Notes: generated by a model from the sequence alone, not told the origin. A stretch of 64,000 nt of DNA from CAVQXR01 sp963717955 (GCA_963717955.1 CAVQXR010000003.1:62001-126000), one strand, 5' to 3'. Shown: positions 8,813 through 17,025, numbered from the stretch's first letter. Translations and numbers: made by a program.

Positions 8813-9463
8813 ATGCGGAACCCGATCCGCAGCGAGGCCGACGCGTTCCGCTTCACCCTGCTCGCGGTGGGCGTTGGCGTCGTCGTCGCCGTCGCGGGGA
8901 TCCTCGGCGGCGGCTGGGTCGCCCTGGGCGTTGCGCTCGGGCTCGGGCTGGGCGCGCTTCTCGCCTACTATCTGCGCAGCGGATCGGAGCCGCCCGAGCC
9001 GTCGGTCTGGGAACGGCGCCGCGAAGCGCTCGGCAAACGCCGGGTCGTCGTCGTGGCGAACGAGACCTGCCGCGGCAGAGTGCTCCTCGACGAGGTGCGG
9101 TACCGTACGGCCGGGTACGACGCCGAGGTGCTCGTGATCGCGCCCGCCCTCACGTCGCACGTCCGGCACTGGACGTCGGACACCGACGGCAGCCGTGCGG
9201 CGGCGCAGGAGCGCCTGAATCACTCGCTCGCAGCGCTCGCGACCGCCGGTATCCGGGCGCGCGGGGAGATCGGCGACGAGGACCCTGTCCAGGCGATCGA
9301 GGACGCGCTGCACACGTTCGCCCCTGACGAGGTGATCGTGTCGACGCACCCGCCGGGCCGGTCGAACTGGCTCGAGCAGGGCATCGTGGAGCGTGCCCGC
9401 GGTCGCTTCCCCGGCGTGCCGATCACGCACGTCGTGGTCGACCTCGAGCGCGAGCCCGCGTGA
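8813..9463 (+). CDS. Membrane-anchored UspA-like protein next to the A2 oxidase
   Basis: 216 aa. Two hydrophobic segments near residues 15-55 anchor a cytoplasmic Rossmann-like domain (about 75-215) with the USP-type core VVVVANETCRG and EVIVSTHPPGRSNWL. The same ANETxxGRxL and VIVSTHPxxRSxWL motifs occur twice in the double-domain protein at 53640-54479, which sits in the second oxidase operon. A nucleotide-binding or stress-sensing role is known for Usp proteins generally; a link to respiration is inferred from the shared linkage. Start: ATG 8813, 14 nt after TACCGT. Confidence 0.75.
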   Translation: MRNPIRSEADAFRFTLLAVGVGVVVAVAGILGGGWVALGVALGLGLGALLAYYLRSGSEPPEPSVWERRREALGKRRVVVVANETCRGRVLLDEVRYRTAGYDAEVLVIAPALTSHVRHWTSDTDGSRAAAQERLNHSLAALATAGIRARGEIGDEDPVQAIEDALHTFAPDEVIVSTHPPGRSNWLEQGIVERARGRFPGVPITHVVVDLEREPA

Positions 9464-9474
9464 CGGCCGCCCTG

Positions 9475-9489
9475 GCGCGGCTTCCGCGC
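9475..9489. terminator. Short hairpin between convergent genes
   Basis: GCGCGG and CCGCGC flank a CTT loop in the 28-bp gap between two convergent stops. A bidirectional terminator is plausible; there is no T-run. Confidence 0.45.
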
Positions 9490-9491
9490 GG

Positions 9492-10133
9492 CTAGCCGGC
9501 GCTCTGGGTCACGTAGTCGGCGAGGGCCTGGATCTGCTCCTCGCTCAGGCGGTCGCCGAAGGCGGGCATGGCGCCCATGCCGTTCGTGACCCGGTCGATG
9601 ACGAGCTCCTCGGTGGGCATCGTCTCGTCGAGGTTCGGCCCGATGGTTCCGGTGCTGCCGGCCGGAGCGAACGTGTGGCAGCTCCCGCACCCCGCGGCGG
9701 CGAAGATCTCGGCGCCGTCCGTGGCGGTGATCCCGCCGTCGGCCACGACGCACTCGTCGGCCCCGGGGTTGCCGGCACACTGGGCGACGAAGTAGGCGAC
9801 GTTGTCGGCGTCCTCGCCGGTGACGAGGTCGGCCGGCATCTGCGAGCCGATGCCGGGGATACGGATCTGCTCGCGCACGATCTGCTCGAACGTGGTCTCG
9901 TCGAAGCCCTGGTCGCGGGCAGACGCGAACGCGTCGTCGAGATTCGGACCGACCGTTCCGCTGGACGGCGCGGCTGCGAGCGTGTGGCATGTCCCGCAGC
10001 CGACGTCCGGATCGTTGAACAGCGCTCGCCCCTGAGCGAGGTCGTTTCCCTCGCTCACGCCGCCGCTCCCGCCGCAGCCGGCGGCGAGCACCACGGCGAC
10101 CAGGCCCAGGAGAAGGAGGGTCGGGCGCGGCAC
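9492..10133 (-). CDS. Diheme cytochrome c lipoprotein
   Basis: 213 aa. The N-terminus is a lipoprotein signal (LLLGLVAVVLAAGC), so it is probably anchored to the outer face of the membrane. Two class I cytochrome c domains follow, with heme motifs CGTCH near residue 47 and CGSCH near 153. Likely axial methionines lie in GSQMPADL and GAMPAFGDRL. It is a plausible electron donor to the A2 oxidase encoded 1 kb away, which is inference from proximity. The GTG start is 6 nt after TAGGGT, so the message is probably leaderless. Confidence 0.88.
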   Translation of the reverse strand: MPRPTLLLLGLVAVVLAAGCGGSGGVSEGNDLAQGRALFNDPDVGCGTCHTLAAAPSSGTVGPNLDDAFASARDQGFDETTFEQIVREQIRIPGIGSQMPADLVTGEDADNVAYFVAQCAGNPGADECVVADGGITATDGAEIFAAAGCGSCHTFAPAGSTGTIGPNLDETMPTEELVIDRVTNGMGAMPAFGDRLSEEQIQALADYVTQSAG

Positions 10134-10139
10134 GGGCGT

Positions 10140-10145
10140 ACCCTA
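10140..10145 (-). promoter_or_regulatory. -10 box (TAGGGT) 6 nt before a GTG start
   Basis: On the minus strand TAGGGT ends 6 nt before the cytochrome GTG at 10133. Its TAG is also the stop codon of the TPR gene, so the promoter is embedded in the preceding gene's end. Confidence 0.5.
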
Positions 10146-11159
10146 ACCGACGACGGTGTCGTCCGAGGCCTTCAGCTGATCGACGATCTCCTTGATCTGT
10201 GGGGCGTTCGTGTCGTCCGGGAAGCGCTTCAGGAACTCCTCGTAGGCGGCGAGCTGCGCGGCGAAATCGCCGGCCTCCCGGGCGGCGCTCGCCAGGAACA
10301 GCCACGAGGTCGGCTCGTCCGGCATGACGGCCGTGAGCTGCTCGAAGGAGCCCGCCGCCCGGCCGTACAGGCCCTGCGCCTCGTCGACGAACTGCTGGAC
10401 GCGCTGGCTCGTCGCCGACGACATCGCCTGGTCGACGGGATCGTCGCAGACGGCACCGACCAGGCCGGATGTGCCGGGGAACGTGCACAGGTCGGACGTG
10501 ATCGGGGTCGTCCTCAGCTGGGCGACCTCGCCTGCCTGTTGTGTGACGCTCTCGCCCGCCGTGAACCACGCCCGCCCGAGCTGGGTGAGCGCCTGGGCGT
10601 CATCGGGGCGGATCGCGACCACCTTCTCGAGCGTCTCCGCCTGCAGGCGGGGCTGGCCGGACGCGCGGTAGGCGGAGGCGAGCGCGAGCAGCGCCTCGGG
10701 GTCGTTCGGGCTCTCCGTGACGCGCTGCTTGGCCTCCTGCACGGACTGGAGCTGCGCCGGGTCGTTGCTACCGAACAGATCGTCCAGCACGTCACCGATC
10801 CCGCCGCCCCCGGTGCCGACGCCGAAGACGACGAATCCGATCGCGAAGGCCGCGGCGAGGAAGGCGAACACCCACTTCATGTGCCGCCGCAGGCGCCCGA
10901 AGAAGAGCTGATCCTCCCAGTTGTCCTGACGCTTCGCTTCGCGCTTGGCGGTCTCGGCGGGCTGGGGCGCGGTCCGGTCGCGACGGACGACGCGAGATCC
11001 TTTCCGGATCGGCTTGACGCCCGTGCCGGTGCCGGACGGCTTCGCCGTCTGGCTCGACTCCGGCTCGGTGCCGCCCGTCAGCTCTGCGTCGGGCTCGGCG
11101 GATTGGGTTCGAGCATCCGGGCGCGGGCGGCGGCCGCCCTTTGCCGAAGCTCGTGCCAT
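10143..11159 (-). CDS. TPR-repeat membrane protein
   Basis: 338 aa from ATG 11159 (MARASAKGGRR). A charged, disordered N-terminus of about 90 residues leads to one membrane helix (WVFAFLAAAFAIGFVVFG). The outer part has TPR-like helical repeats, recognisable as ALLALASAYRASGQP, DDAQALTQLGRAWFTAGE and PTSWLFLASAAREAGD. TPR domains mediate protein contacts; the partner is unknown. The coding start lies 82 bp inside the preceding amidohydrolase gene, an unusually long overlap, so the true start could be a little further downstream. Confidence 0.78.
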   Translation of the reverse strand: MARASAKGGRRPRPDARTQSAEPDAELTGGTEPESSQTAKPSGTGTGVKPIRKGSRVVRRDRTAPQPAETAKREAKRQDNWEDQLFFGRLRRHMKWVFAFLAAAFAIGFVVFGVGTGGGGIGDVLDDLFGSNDPAQLQSVQEAKQRVTESPNDPEALLALASAYRASGQPRLQAETLEKVVAIRPDDAQALTQLGRAWFTAGESVTQQAGEVAQLRTTPITSDLCTFPGTSGLVGAVCDDPVDQAMSSATSQRVQQFVDEAQGLYGRAAGSFEQLTAVMPDEPTSWLFLASAAREAGDFAAQLAAYEEFLKRFPDDTNAPQIKEIVDQLKASDDTVVG

Positions 11160-12391
11160 GCGAAACCTCCTCGTGCGTAGCGCGTCGCGCCTCCTACGAT
11201 GGTACGGCACACGGCTCCCGGCGTGCCTCCGAGAACGAGCGCCACGGCCGGATCCTCGACGGGCGCGAATCCCGATGCGTCGAGGTCGACGATCGTCAGA
11301 TCGGCGTGCTTCCCGGGCTTCAGGGAGCCGATCTCGTCCGCGAGGCCGAGCGCCCGCGCCGAGCCGATGGTCGCGAGCTCGAGCGCGTCACCGGCCGTGA
11401 GCGCCGCAGCGTGCGCCTCGCGCGCCCGGGACAGCATGACCGCCGCGCGCAGCTCCTCGAACATGTCGAACGAGGGCGCCGACGCCGGACTGTCCGTGCC
11501 GAGCCCGACCCGCATGCCGGCGCGGCGGAACGCCGCAACCGGCGCGATCCCGCAGCCGAGCAGCGCGTTCGAGCGAGGGCAGTGCACGACCCCGACGTCG
11601 TGCTGCGCAAGCAGCGAGATCTCCTCGGCGTCGACCGTCACGCAGTGGACCGCGGTGAGCCCCGGGCAGAGAATCCCCTCGTCCGCCAGCGAACGAATGC
11701 CGGTGCACCCCGGTGGGGGCTCGAGGAACTCGGCGAGAGCCGACCACGCGCCCGAGCCGTCGACGAGCCACTCGCGCTCGAGCTCCGACTCGGCGAGGTG
11801 TGTGGCGACGGGGAGGTCGAGCCCGAGGCAGGCGCGGTACAGCTCGGGCGACGCCGTGTACGGCGCGTGCGGGGAGATGCCCAGGCGGACGCGGTCGGAG
11901 AGCACGCTCGCGATACGCGCACGGTTGGGCTCGAAGCGTTCGTGCAGCTCCTCCGGGCCGCCGAAGACCTCGAGATGGACGATCGCGCGGAGGCCGAGTT
12001 CGTCCGCCGCGAGCGCCGCGGCGCCGCTGAAGCTCGCGTCGCCCACGGTCGTCACCCCGGAGGCCAGGCACTCGGTGGCGCCTAGCCGGCCGATCGCCGT
12101 CATGTCGTCGAACGACAGCCGCCGCTTGCGCTCGACGTGGAGGCGCAGCCATTCGACGAACGGCTGCCCGTCGCCGAAGCCCGCGTAGACCGCGTACTCG
12201 AGGTGCGTGTGGGCGTTGACGAGCCCGGGGATGATCGCGCAACCCGGGAAGTCCTCCCGCTCCCCGCCCAGAGCATCCGCCGGGCCGACCTGCAGGATCC
12301 TCCCGTCGTCCGAGACCGTCACCCCGCCGTCAGGGACCGGGTCGGCACCATCCCCCGGCAGGACCCAGTCGGCCGCGAACAGCCTCGTCAC
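11078..12391 (-). CDS. Amidohydrolase (Atz/Trz / adenosine deaminase-like family)
   Basis: 437 aa metal-dependent amidohydrolase. The first metal site is NAHTHLEYA; further ligands are His in ISPHAPYT and THLAESELE and Asp in GLGTDSPAS. HCPRSNALLG is typical of cytosine/guanine deaminase and Atz-type enzymes that deaminate N-heterocycles. The C-terminus has the usual beta-sandwich strand (LKPGKHADLTIVDLD). Its start overlaps the tatC stop by 4 bases and its end overlaps the TPR gene. The substrate is not determinable; MTA/SAH-type deamination is one option. Confidence 0.85.
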   Translation of the reverse strand: MTRLFAADWVLPGDGADPVPDGGVTVSDDGRILQVGPADALGGEREDFPGCAIIPGLVNAHTHLEYAVYAGFGDGQPFVEWLRLHVERKRRLSFDDMTAIGRLGATECLASGVTTVGDASFSGAAALAADELGLRAIVHLEVFGGPEELHERFEPNRARIASVLSDRVRLGISPHAPYTASPELYRACLGLDLPVATHLAESELEREWLVDGSGAWSALAEFLEPPPGCTGIRSLADEGILCPGLTAVHCVTVDAEEISLLAQHDVGVVHCPRSNALLGCGIAPVAAFRRAGMRVGLGTDSPASAPSFDMFEELRAAVMLSRAREAHAAALTAGDALELATIGSARALGLADEIGSLKPGKHADLTIVDLDASGFAPVEDPAVALVLGGTPGAVCRTIVGGATRYARGGFAWHELRQRAAAARARMLEPNPPSPTQS

Positions 12392-13170
12392 GAAGCGGTC
12401 GTGCCTGCGAGCTCCGCTTCACGCGCTTCGGCGATCGCCCAGCGTTTCTCGAAGTAGGTCGTGAGCCAGATGGAGCCCTCGAACAGGAAGAGCAGCGGCA
12501 GGGCCTGCATGGCCGTGGTGACCGGGTCGACGCCGGGAAGCGCCGCGGCGACGACGACGCAGAGCACGATCCCGAGGCGGCGGTTCTTGCGGAGCTTGTC
12601 GGCCGTGAGGACCCGGATCCGGACCAGCCCGAGCAGCAGCACGGGCATCTCGAAGACGAGCCCCGTCACGATCGAGGTGAGGCCCACGAATCCGTAGTAG
12701 TCGCGGGCTCGCAGCTGGATGTCGTACTCGCCGGAATCGAAGCCGAGCAGGAAAGGGATCGCGGACGGCAGGACGATGAAGTACGAGAAGAGGACGCCGG
12801 TGACGAAGAGCAGGGTCGCGAAGACGACGAGGCGGCTCATGATCTTCTGATCCCGGCCGTCGAAGGCGGGCGCGATGAACGCCCACCCCTGGTAGACGAT
12901 CACGGGGAGCGCCACGCACACAGCCGCGTAGGCGCTGACCATGAAGGACGTCATGAACGGCTCGCCGACCGTGAACGTGATCGGCTTGTCGATCTGCGTG
13001 CCTTCGAACGGGCGGTTCAGGGCTGCGAGAATCGATGTTCGGAACGCGTACGCGACGCCGAATGCGATCGCGACGGCGATCAGTGACACGAAGATCCGCT
13101 GGCGGAGCTCCGTGAGGTGCTCCGTCAGGGTGGCATGGTCACCGTGATCCAGGCGATGCGGAAGGCGCAC
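12388..13170 (-). CDS. tatC: Twin-arginine translocase subunit TatC
   Basis: 260 aa with six hydrophobic helices. The N-terminal motif LTEHLTELRQRIFVSL is the conserved cytoplasmic TatC element that binds the twin-arginine signal. FVTGVLFSYFIVLPSAIPFLLGF and the later FEMPVLLLGLVRI are also typical. It is the receptor of the Tat pathway for folded proteins, such as Rieske and cofactor enzymes. It follows two tatA genes on the same strand (33-bp gap), making a complete tatA-tatA-tatC set. No separate tatB is visible. Confidence 0.95.
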   Translation of the reverse strand: MRLPHRLDHGDHATLTEHLTELRQRIFVSLIAVAIAFGVAYAFRTSILAALNRPFEGTQIDKPITFTVGEPFMTSFMVSAYAAVCVALPVIVYQGWAFIAPAFDGRDQKIMSRLVVFATLLFVTGVLFSYFIVLPSAIPFLLGFDSGEYDIQLRARDYYGFVGLTSIVTGLVFEMPVLLLGLVRIRVLTADKLRKNRRLGIVLCVVVAAALPGVDPVTTAMQALPLLFLFEGSIWLTTYFEKRWAIAEAREAELAGTTAS

Positions 13171-13203
13171 GTGCCCTTCCCTTGCTCGAGGTGTCCTGGT
13201 TGC

Positions 13204-13491
13204 CTAGGACGAGGACTGCTCGGCCTCGGACTTCGCGGCCGGTGCGGGCGCGGCCGGCGCAGCGGGGGCGGGCGCGGCCTCGGCCGACGTCAGCACGGCC
13301 TGCTGCTCGTCCTCGTCCTCGTCCTCGTCGTCCGGGCCGCTGCCGGTGATCGAGTCCTTGAACTCGCGCATGCCGCGGCCGAGCGAGCGGCCCATCTCGG
13401 GCAGGCGCTTCGGTCCGAAGAACAGCAGCACGACGAACAGGAGAATGAGGATCTCCCAGACGCCGAAGTTCCTGAACAGTCCGAGTGGCAT
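13204..13491 (-). CDS. tatA: Tat translocase subunit TatA, copy 2 of the operon
   Basis: 95 aa. A short N-terminal membrane helix (VWEILILLFVVLLFFG) is followed by the hinge FGPKRLPEMGRSLGRG and an amphipathic helix, then an acidic and Ala/Pro-rich tail. This is the pore-forming TatA/E layout. It is nearly identical in the first 50 residues to the protein from 13526-13837. One of the two may have taken the TatB role, since no clear tatB is present, but sequence alone does not decide which. Confidence 0.92.
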   Translation of the reverse strand: MPLGLFRNFGVWEILILLFVVLLFFGPKRLPEMGRSLGRGMREFKDSITGSGPDDEDEDEDEQQAVLTSAEAAPAPAAPAAPAPAAKSEAEQSSS

Positions 13492-13525
13492 GGCTTCTAC
13501 CGCCTTTTCGTCGTCGAGTTGCCCA

Positions 13526-13837
13526 CTACCCGGTGGCCGGGCCTCCGGGGCCCGGGGCCCGCTCGGGCTCGGGCTCGGTGCTCCCGTCCTCGCCGACCGG
13601 CGCGGACGGCGCGGCCGTGGCCGAGACCACGGTCGGGGCCGGGCGCTCCGCGTTCGGATCGCCTTGCAGCCCCGCCTCGAGCTCCTCCTCGGTCGGCACT
13701 GCCGTCGAGATCGATTCCTTGAACTCGCGCATGCCGCGGCCGAGCGAGCGACCCATGTCCGGGAGCCGCTTCGGCCCGAAGACGATCAGCACGACGAGCA
13801 GGATGAGGAGGATCTCCCAGACTCCGAGATTCGGCAT
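13526..13837 (-). CDS. tatA: Tat translocase subunit TatA, copy 1 of the operon
   Basis: 103 aa starting MPNLGVWEILLILLVVLIVFG. The hinge FGPKRLPDMGRSLGRGM and amphipathic helix match TatA; the tail is Pro/Glu/Ala-rich. It leads the tatA-tatA-tatC operon. The ATG at 13837 follows a TACCCT box by 6 nt, so the operon message is probably leaderless here. Duplicated from, or the source of, the neighbouring tatA at 13204-13491. Confidence 0.92.
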   Translation of the reverse strand: MPNLGVWEILLILLVVLIVFGPKRLPDMGRSLGRGMREFKESISTAVPTEEELEAGLQGDPNAERPAPTVVSATAAPSAPVGEDGSTEPEPERAPGPGGPATG

Positions 13838-13843
13838 ACACCG

Positions 13844-13849
13844 AGGGTA
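13844..13849 (-). promoter_or_regulatory. -10 box (TACCCT) for the tat operon
   Basis: TACCCT on the minus strand, 6 nt before ATG 13837, marks a likely leaderless start for tatA-tatA-tatC. The remaining ~85 bp to sufR holds a small GC-rich palindrome (CGGCGGGCTTCCGCCGG) and otherwise nothing I recognise. Confidence 0.5.
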
Positions 13850-13934
13850 GCAGCGTCCCGGCGGGCTTCCGCCGGAGGGACCGATTACGGCTTCGTTAAC
13901 GCCGGGAGCGCCAAGGGCCCCGTCTGTTAAGGCC

Positions 13935-14654
13935 CTACGAAGCGCCGGTCGGCTCGAGGTGGGCGGCGCACACGCCGGGGCGGACGAACGGCTGGAGCCG
14001 CTCGGCCTCGACGTGGGCGCCAAGCTCTGCGAGGGCGCCCTGGAGCAGCCCGAGGTGCACCGAGCACACCACCTTGCGGTAGTGGTCGGCGACCTCACCG
14101 AAGGGACAGTGCTGCGTGAGCAGCATCATCCCCTCGCCATCGTCGGGCTCGAGGCGTGGATCGAACCCGAACTGCTCGAGCAGCTGCATGACCGCCTGGA
14201 CGTCCTCCGCGGGTGACGCGGTCGCGAACGGGGGCCGGCGGCCGACGAGGTACTTTCCCCACGCCTGCCCGGCCAGCTCGGCCTGGAGCGAGGATTCCTG
14301 CCCGGCGCTGGCGAGGTGGCTGGCGAGGATCTCGGCGAGCAGCTGGTACCCGCCGGTGTCCACGGCACCCGGCGTGTCGGGCACGGCGACGTAGACGAGT
14401 CGCGGGCGCCCCGGGCGGGTGCGATCCTCGGGCTCGACCGCCACGAGGCCGGCCTCTTCGAGAATCCGCAGGTGCGAGCGAACGGTGTTCGCATGCAGCC
14501 CCACGTACTCCGCGAGCTGCGATGCGTCGAGCGGCTGCTCCGAGCCACGCAACGCCTGGAGGATGCGCAGGCGGCTCCCGTCGCCGAGCGCCCGATGCAG
14601 GCGAGCCTCGTCGGCGGATGCGTTTCTCGAGGATTGTTGCTGTTGCACCGGCAT
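13935..14654 (-). CDS. sufR: SufR-like iron-sulfur transcriptional repressor
   Basis: 239 aa from ATG 14654. The N-terminal winged helix-turn-helix (LGDGSRLRILQALR, AEYVGLHANTVRSHLRILEEAGLV) is ArsR/DeoR-like. The C-terminal half has cysteines at about 183, 197 and 229, the pattern expected for an Fe-S ligating SufR. Divergent transcription from sufC across an AT-rich 79-bp region supports the assignment: SufR proteins are cluster-sensing repressors of the adjacent suf operon. It would derepress sufCBD when clusters are scarce. An in-frame extension upstream into the promoter region is rejected as coding. Confidence 0.85.
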   Translation of the reverse strand: MPVQQQQSSRNASADEARLHRALGDGSRLRILQALRGSEQPLDASQLAEYVGLHANTVRSHLRILEEAGLVAVEPEDRTRPGRPRLVYVAVPDTPGAVDTGGYQLLAEILASHLASAGQESSLQAELAGQAWGKYLVGRRPPFATASPAEDVQAVMQLLEQFGFDPRLEPDDGEGMMLLTQHCPFGEVADHYRKVVCSVHLGLLQGALAELGAHVEAERLQPFVRPGVCAAHLEPTGAS

Positions 14655-14733
14655 GCGGCGATTTGATTTTATCTGACGTTGATGGTAAAAACAATAGCGA
14701 TAGCGACTACTCGCGAAAGGGGCTGACAGAGCC
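14655..14733. promoter_or_regulatory. Divergent sufR-sufC control region with a candidate SufR operator
   Basis: This is one of the most AT-rich stretches in the window. It contains an imperfect inverted repeat, TTTTATC at 14667-14673 and GATGGTAAAA about 11 bases on, plus tandem TAGCGA TAGCGA at about 14697-14708. On the minus strand TAAAAT precedes the sufR ATG. On the plus strand AAAGGGG lies about 15 bases before the TTG of sufC. Operator function is inferred from position and symmetry. Confidence 0.5.
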
Positions 14734-15519
14734 TTGGCGCTTCTCGAGATCAGGAACCTCCACGTGACGATCGAGGACGGAACCGAGATCGTTCGCGGCG
14801 TGGACCTCTCGATGAACACGAACGAGGTCCACGCGGTCATGGGCCCGAACGGCTCCGGCAAGAGCACGCTCGCCTACACGCTCATGGGGCACCCGGCCTA
14901 CGAGGTGACCGAGGGCGACATCCTGCTCGAGGGCGAGAGCATCGTCGAGATGGAAGCGGACGAACGCGCCCAACACGGGCTCTTCCTCGCCTTCCAGTAC
15001 CCGCACGCCGTGCCGGGCGTGACCGTGACGAACTTCCTCCGCACGGCGATCAACGCGCAGCGCAAGGCGAAGAACGGCGGCGAGGACGACCCGGTCCCGA
15101 TCCCCGCGTTCCGCAAGCAGCTGACCGCGGCCATGGACCGGCTGAAGGTCCCTCGCGAGATGATGAGTCGTTACCTGAACGAGGGTTTCTCGGGCGGCGA
15201 GAAGAAGCGGGTCGAGATCCTCCAGATGGCGATCCTCGAGCCGCGCCTCGCGGTGCTCGACGAGACGGACTCGGGCCTCGACATCGACGCGCTCAAGGTC
15301 GTGGCCGGCGGGGTGCGAGAGCTCGTCGGGCCCGAGATGGGCGCCCTCGTGATCACCCATTACCAGCGCATCCTCGACTACGTCCGGCCCGATTACGTCC
15401 ACGTGTTCGTCGACGGCAGGATCGTCGAGAGCGGCGGCCCCGAGCTCGCGCATCGGCTCGAGGCGGAAGGCTACGACGCGTTTCTCCCGGCCACCGTTGC
15501 AGGAGGTGAGAGCTCGTGA
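14734..15519 (+). CDS. sufC: Fe-S cluster assembly ATPase SufC
   Basis: 261 aa ABC-type ATPase. Walker A is GPNGSGKST, the signature is FSGGEKKR and Walker B is LAVLDETDSGLD, all as in SufC. It starts at TTG 14734 (MALLEIRNLHV), which aligns with the family N-terminus. SufC drives the SufBC2D scaffold that builds clusters in the cytoplasm. It is first in sufC-sufB-VOC-sufD; the next start overlaps its stop (GTGA). It is controlled by the divergent SufR-like repressor (inference). Confidence 0.95.
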   Translation: MALLEIRNLHVTIEDGTEIVRGVDLSMNTNEVHAVMGPNGSGKSTLAYTLMGHPAYEVTEGDILLEGESIVEMEADERAQHGLFLAFQYPHAVPGVTVTNFLRTAINAQRKAKNGGEDDPVPIPAFRKQLTAAMDRLKVPREMMSRYLNEGFSGGEKKRVEILQMAILEPRLAVLDETDSGLDIDALKVVAGGVRELVGPEMGALVITHYQRILDYVRPDYVHVFVDGRIVESGGPELAHRLEAEGYDAFLPATVAGGESS

Positions 15520-16937
15520 CCACGTCCGAAACCGAGATCGCTGGCGGCATCGGCAGCGACTACGCAGAGAAGTACGGCTTCCACGATCCGGAGAGCTACG
15601 TCTTCAAGTCCCAGCGGGGGCTCACGTCGGAGATCGTCGAGGAGATCTCGGCGCACAAGAACGAGCCCGATTGGATGCGGAAGTTCCGCCTCAAGTCGCT
15701 CGAGTACTTCCGGAGCCGGCCGATGCCGGGCTGGGGCGCCGACCTCTCCGGCATCGACTTCGAGAACATCTTCTACTACCTCAAGCCGACCGAGAAGCAG
15801 GCAGGGTCGTGGGAGGAGCTCCCGGACGACATCAAGAACACCTGGGACCGACTCGGCATCCCCGAGGCCGAGAAGAAGTACCTGGCCGGTGTCGGCGCCC
15901 AGTACGAGTCCGAGGTCGTCTACCACAAGCTCCAGGAGGAGCTCGAGAAGAAGGGCGTCATCTTCCTCGACATGGACTCGGGCCTGCGCGAGCACCCCGA
16001 CCTCGTTCGCGAGTACTTCGGCACGATCATCCCGCAGAACGACAACAAGTTTGCGGCGCTGAACTCGGCCGTCTGGTCGGGCGGCTCGTTCATCTACGTC
16101 CCACCCGGCGTCAAGATCGAGATGCCGCTCCAGGCCTACTTCCGGATCAACGCCGAGAACATGGGCCAGTTCGAGCGGACGATGATCATCGTCGACGAGG
16201 GCGCCTACGTGCACTACGTCGAGGGTTGTACAGCGCCGATCTACTCGAGCGACTCGCTGCATTCGGCCGTGGTCGAGATCATCGTCAAGCCCGGCGGCCG
16301 CTGTCGCTACACGACGATCCAGAACTGGTCGACGAACGTCTACAACCTCGTCACCAAGCGCGCGGTCGCCCACGAGGAAGCGACGATGGAGTGGGTGGAC
16401 GGGAACCTCGGCTCGAAGGTGACGATGAAGTACCCGGCCATCTGGCTCGCGGGCAAGGGCGCGCACGGCGAGGTCCTCTCGATCGCGTTCGCCGGCAAGG
16501 GACAGCACCAGGACGCCGGCGGGAAGTGCGTGCATATCGCTCCGCACACCTCCTCGGTGATCACGTCGAAGTCGATCTCGAAGGACGGAGGCCGCGCCGG
16601 CTACCGCGGCCTGCTCGAGGTTGCCGAGGGCGCCGTCGGAGCGAAGTCGAAGGTCGTCTGCGACGCGCTGATTCTCGACGAGGAGTCCCGTTCCGACACC
16701 TACCCGTACATCCGGGTGGACGAGAACAAGGACGTCTTCACCGAGCACGAGGCCACCGTCTCGAAGATCGGCGAGGAGCAGCTGTTCTATCTCATGAGTC
16801 GCGGCCTCTCGGAGGCCGAAGCGAGCGCAATGGTCGTCTCCGGCTTCGTCGAGCCGATCACGAAGGAGCTCCCGCTCGAGTACGCGGTCGAGATGAACCG
16901 GCTGATCCAGCTCCAGATGGAGGGGTCGGTCGGTTGA
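15516..16937 (+). CDS. sufB: Fe-S cluster assembly scaffold SufB
   Basis: 473 aa, the normal SufB length. Family blocks include NDNKFAALNSAVWSGGSFIY, YVEGCTAPIYSSDSLHSAV and FVEPITKELPLEYAVEMNRL. It forms the SufBC2D scaffold and receives sulfur at its core. It starts with GTG overlapping sufC by 4 bases. Its last 23 bases and the 5 bases after the stop are duplicated 83 bp downstream, where the copy supplies the start of the next gene; a perfect hairpin lies between the copies. Confidence 0.95.
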   Translation: MTTSETEIAGGIGSDYAEKYGFHDPESYVFKSQRGLTSEIVEEISAHKNEPDWMRKFRLKSLEYFRSRPMPGWGADLSGIDFENIFYYLKPTEKQAGSWEELPDDIKNTWDRLGIPEAEKKYLAGVGAQYESEVVYHKLQEELEKKGVIFLDMDSGLREHPDLVREYFGTIIPQNDNKFAALNSAVWSGGSFIYVPPGVKIEMPLQAYFRINAENMGQFERTMIIVDEGAYVHYVEGCTAPIYSSDSLHSAVVEIIVKPGGRCRYTTIQNWSTNVYNLVTKRAVAHEEATMEWVDGNLGSKVTMKYPAIWLAGKGAHGEVLSIAFAGKGQHQDAGGKCVHIAPHTSSVITSKSISKDGGRAGYRGLLEVAEGAVGAKSKVVCDALILDEESRSDTYPYIRVDENKDVFTEHEATVSKIGEEQLFYLMSRGLSEAEASAMVVSGFVEPITKELPLEYAVEMNRLIQLQMEGSVG

Positions 16938-17025
16938 TCGAGCTCGTCATCTCGAAGAAGGGGGTCCACGGGGGAAACATGGTTTCCCCCGTGTCTGAGA
17001 TGGAGGGGTCGGTCGGTTGATCGAG
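16915..17025 (+). repeat. 28-bp direct repeat flanking a perfect hairpin inside the suf operon
   Basis: The 28-bp sequence at 16915-16942 (sufB end) is repeated exactly at 16998-17025 (VOC gene start). Between them, 16967-16978 and 16982-16993 form a perfect 12-bp stem (CACGGGGGAAAC / GTTTCCCCCGTG) with an ATG loop. There is no T-run. The arrangement resembles a small insertion with a duplicated flank, or an mRNA processing or attenuation hairpin between sufB and the downstream genes. Confidence 0.85.

Noticed and set aside
14655..14867. Longer N-terminal extension of SufR
   Set aside because: The frame is open upstream but crosses the promoter region and the start of sufC; the ATG at 14654 fits the family start.
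15497..17020. Alternative 507-codon frame overlapping sufB
   Set aside because: Arg/Gly-rich shadow translation with no family motifs; sufB in the other frame is complete.
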